Of a DNA stretch of 64,000 bases, positions 61,766 through 64,000 are shown in pieces. The stretch is from Pedobacter arcticus A12. Its GTDB lineage: Bacteria > Bacteroidota > Bacteroidia > Sphingobacteriales > Sphingobacteriaceae. A program made the position numbers and the translations under genes. The notes below the pieces were generated by a model. The model was not told the DNA's origin. It saw only the letters and a list, made by a program, of their open reading frames with translations, and made no database searches. Position 1 is the first letter of the stretch. Each line of letters starts with the position of its first letter. The stretch is from positions 576,543 through 640,542 of the forward strand of contig NZ_JH947128.1 of NCBI RefSeq assembly GCF_000302595.1, in the 5' to 3' direction.

Positions 61766-62752
61766 CTAATAATTTACGAACAACCGAGCCTTACCCTCCA
61801 GTTTTAAACGAGTAATAATATATAGCATGCAAAACAATAAAAAAACAAGATATGCAAAAAGAGCTGGCAAAGCTACCAAGCTGAGGTTAATAACCAATTG
61901 AAAAAAAGCATATAAACCAGCGACAAATACATGAGCGTACTTTCTCTCATTTGCCAAAAACTGGTAAAAATGTGATCGGTGTGCATCAAAGATATTCTCT
62001 TTTCGGATGATCCGACAGCAAATTGTAGCCACGCTATCCAGTCCATAAATTCCTAACAATAAAATCCATTTGATATCATTTGTGATGATTATTAAACTAG
62101 CTATCAAAAAACAGATGATCAACGCCATCGCAATACTGCCCACATCGCCTGCAAAAGCCTTTGCTTTTTTCCTTAAATTAAAAAATCCAAAAACCACTAA
62201 CGACGCCACCAATAAGTAGCATACACTTTCATCTAAAACCTCAATTAACAGGTATTGTTGGATAAATAGGCAACTCACCACGGTTATTAAGGAATATAGA
62301 ACTGTTATGCCATTAATACCATCCATAAAATTGTAGGCATTGATGATTCCGATGAAGAAGATTAGAGAGACAAGAATCAAGAGCAAAGAATAAGGATTAT
62401 ATATCGCCGCGGAAAAAATACCCTGATTGATGAAAATTTGCGCCAACAATAGTAAAACTGAAAGGAGGTGCACTCCAATCCGTAGCTTATTATTGAGCGT
62501 AACGATATCGTCTAAAAAGCTAATAAAAGCTATCGCAAAAACACCAAAAGCTAAATAGTATTGATCGGGCTGAAAAAATAGAATTCCAACAATAAACGCA
62601 ATTGGAAAAACAACCCCGCCACCACGTAAGGTAACCTGGTTATGTGAGCTTCTCTGGTTTGGTTTATCGATAATATTAAACCGATCTGCTATTTTGAAAT
62701 ACAGCAGTTCAAGAATGAAAAGCAAAAAGAGGGCGATGATGAAAATTTGCAT
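61766..62752 (-). CDS. WecA/MraY-like polyprenyl-phosphate sugar-1-phosphate transferase (GT4 family)
   Basis: 328 residues from ATG 62752; a TTG three codons earlier is also in frame. About ten membrane helices contain the family blocks DRFNIIDKPNQRSSHNQVTLRGGG, FLDDIVTLNNKLRIGVH (the Asp-Asp catalytic pair near residue 85), NAYNFMDGINGI and KKAKAFAGDVGSIAMAL, and IFDAHRSHFYQFLANE at the end. It starts lipid-linked glycan synthesis by moving a sugar-1-phosphate to undecaprenyl phosphate. It is the first gene of the operon that continues with the dehydratase, Wzi-like protein and glycosyltransferase. Confidence 0.92.
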   Translation of the reverse strand: MQIFIIALFLLFILELLYFKIADRFNIIDKPNQRSSHNQVTLRGGGVVFPIAFIVGILFFQPDQYYLAFGVFAIAFISFLDDIVTLNNKLRIGVHLLSVLLLLAQIFINQGIFSAAIYNPYSLLLILVSLIFFIGIINAYNFMDGINGITVLYSLITVVSCLFIQQYLLIEVLDESVCYLLVASLVVFGFFNLRKKAKAFAGDVGSIAMALIICFLIASLIIITNDIKWILLLGIYGLDSVATICCRIIRKENIFDAHRSHFYQFLANERKYAHVFVAGLYAFFQLVINLSLVALPALFAYLVFLLFCMLYIITRLKLEGKARLFVNY

Positions 62753-64000
62753 ACTGGGCAAAGATGGAAATTTTTAAGAAATTTTCTTGCCTCGGTAACT
62801 GCGTATCTACTTTTTTCTACTGAATATAAGCATAAAACCCAACGGTCTCCTTCGAATCCGCTTAGGATGACATGCCCTTCGATGTACTCAAGAGACGGAA
62901 CTGCCTGCCTTTGGCTTTTCCCCTACTTAACCGTCATCGCGAAGCTGAAGCACCGGATAAGAGCGTGGAGCTGTGGCGACCTCTAAGTATCAGGCACTAG
63001 CCAAAATCTACTAACCTATTCAGGATGATAGTTTAAAAACAGGATCATCTGTAACAGGCTCTGCTTGGACATAAAGTTTTAATACTAAGAAAAAATCAGT
63101 TCAAAAAGAAAAGCCCATTTCACCACCTTTCCGTCCCTCATTGGCGGGACAAAGCCTACCCACTTTTTTCTTGATAAAAAAGTTGTCAAAAAATCAAGGC
63201 TTCCGAATCTTTGTCCATTTCACCTCAATAAATCTTTAACCACAATCCAAGTCGTGGGAACGACAGTGCTTAAACAAAGTTTCTGCTCCACTTCTGCGGA
63301 TTGCTGATGCCGGTGGTATAACAAAGTTGTTGCAAAAAGATTTATCGGGTTCCAATCCAAACATTCAGAGGCCGGCTCTACGTGGTTCCTCAACTAAAGT
63401 CCATAACGGTAAATCAACCCCTTTCCTAACCGATAAATTCCGCCTTGGATAGCTATCGGGACGGTAAACCTGTCCTTGATTTTGCTTCCTCTTAACCGTC
63501 ATCGCGAAGCTGAAGCGCTGGATAAGAGCGTGGAGCTGTGGCGATCTCTAAGTATCAGGCACTAGCCATAATCTACTAACCTATTCAGGATGATAGTTTA
63601 AAAACAGGATCATCTGTAACAGGATCTGCTTGGACATAAAGTTTTAATACTAAGAAAAAATCAGTTCAAAAAGAAAAGCCCATTTCACCACCTTTCCGTC
63701 CCTCATTGGCGGGACAAAGCCTACCCACTTTTTTCTTGATAAAAAAGTTGTCAAAAAATCAAGGCTTCCGAATCTTTGTACATTTCACCTCAATAAATCT
63801 TTAACCACAATCCAAGTCGTGGGAACGACAGTGCTTAAACAAAGTTTCTGCTCCACTTCTGCGGATGGCTGATGCCGGTGGTCTAACAAAGTTGTTGCAA
63901 AAAGATTTATCGGGCTCCAATCCAAACATTCAGAGGCCGGCTCTACATGGCTCCTCAACTAAAGTCCACCGATAAACTCCGCCTTGGTCCCCATAGCTGG
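62753..64000. repeat. 1.25-kb non-coding region with a ~480-bp direct repeat
   Basis: 62926-63403 and 63491-63968 are direct copies with a constant offset of 565 bp and no indel that I could see over that length, differing at scattered bases (for example CACCGGATAAG against CGCTGGATAAG). After 63403 the first copy has extra bases relative to the second, and the second runs off the right edge. The units contain GTCATCGCGA ... TGGCGATCTC and GTCCCTCATTGGCGGGAC palindromic motifs. 62762-62925 holds a further CTTCGAATCCGCTTAGGATGAC intergenic motif. No credible gene is present. Confidence 0.75.

Noticed and set aside
62747..62986. 79-codon frame at the start of the right-hand repeat region
   Set aside because: It begins inside the transferase gene on the opposite strand and extends into the direct repeat; no conserved features.
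1..64000. tRNA, rRNA, CRISPR arrays, prophage or complete insertion sequences
   Set aside because: None was seen on reading both strands: no cloverleaf with conserved TTCGAATCC-type arm in context, no regularly spaced short repeats with unique spacers, no integrase, transposase or capsid genes.

Overview
The window comes from a Bacteroidota chromosome, most likely a member of Sphingobacteriaceae close to Pedobacter. This rests on several things seen together: an AT-rich genome without clear Shine-Dalgarno leaders, -7 promoter elements of the TAnnTTTG type (for example at 39122, 53010, 4341 and, on the minus strand, 37462), Tat-type oxidoreductases of the Gfo/Idh/MocA and GMC kind, DUF1080 and ThuA sugar proteins, an ExbB-ExbD-ExbD-TonB set, and a CusA pump fused to a TolC module. 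The species is inferred, not proven. No tRNA, rRNA, CRISPR array, complete insertion sequence or prophage was found.

Layout. 1-4285: the end of a cell-surface protein, a polysaccharide flippase, a glycosyltransferase and anmK. 4374-10972: a compact one-directional operon encoding a second, dedicated type II fatty-acid-synthase-like pathway (ketoreductase, dehydratase, ACP, ketosynthase, enoyl reductase, phosphopantetheinyl transferase), then a RES/Xre toxin-antitoxin pair, an alpha/beta hydrolase and a PlsC-type acyltransferase. 11223-16405: housekeeping genes (rRNA methyltransferase, a DUF3127 protein with an SSB-like tail, YifB, MsrA). 16832-20929: a nitrosative-stress or Fe-S-repair operon (DUF2249 proteins, RIC/ScdA, a heme-copper-oxidase-like membrane protein, a SufT-like protein and an Rrf2 regulator) behind a perfect 11-bp inverted repeat. 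It is followed by an AhpD-like gene broken by one stop codon, a DUF488 gene and a hemerythrin fusion. 23370-28332: ThuA, membrane proteins, a GNAT enzyme and a zinc-ribbon FAD monooxygenase. 28521-35934: a seven-gene operon for oxidation and cleavage of glycosides through 3-keto sugars. 36071-38769: metK, preceded by a well-placed promoter and a probable SAM-II riboswitch, then a lipid kinase and a SUI1 factor. 39197-44971: the TonB energising operon with a PstS-like lipoprotein and a TPR protein. 45103-52246: glutaminyl cyclase and a heavy-metal RND efflux operon. 53119-56912: pyrH, frr, a PLDc_N protein and dxs. 56909-62752 (minus strand): exopolysaccharide genes (GT4 lipid-linked transferase, CapD/WbpM-like dehydratase, Wzi-like porin, glycosyltransferase).

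Intergenic DNA is rich in repeats: a MITE-like palindromic element in three copies (11133, 12945, 20957), a 41-bp repeat shared by 13166 and 22964, three tandem ~128-bp units at 52577-52978, and a ~480-bp direct repeat with a 565-bp period at 62926-64000. The best leads for something undescribed are the dedicated FAS operon with its unusual ACP and embedded toxin-antitoxin pair, the DUF2249/RIC stress island, the metK riboswitch, the intragenic terminator after tonB, and the RND-TolC polyprotein with an internal signal-peptidase-like site.
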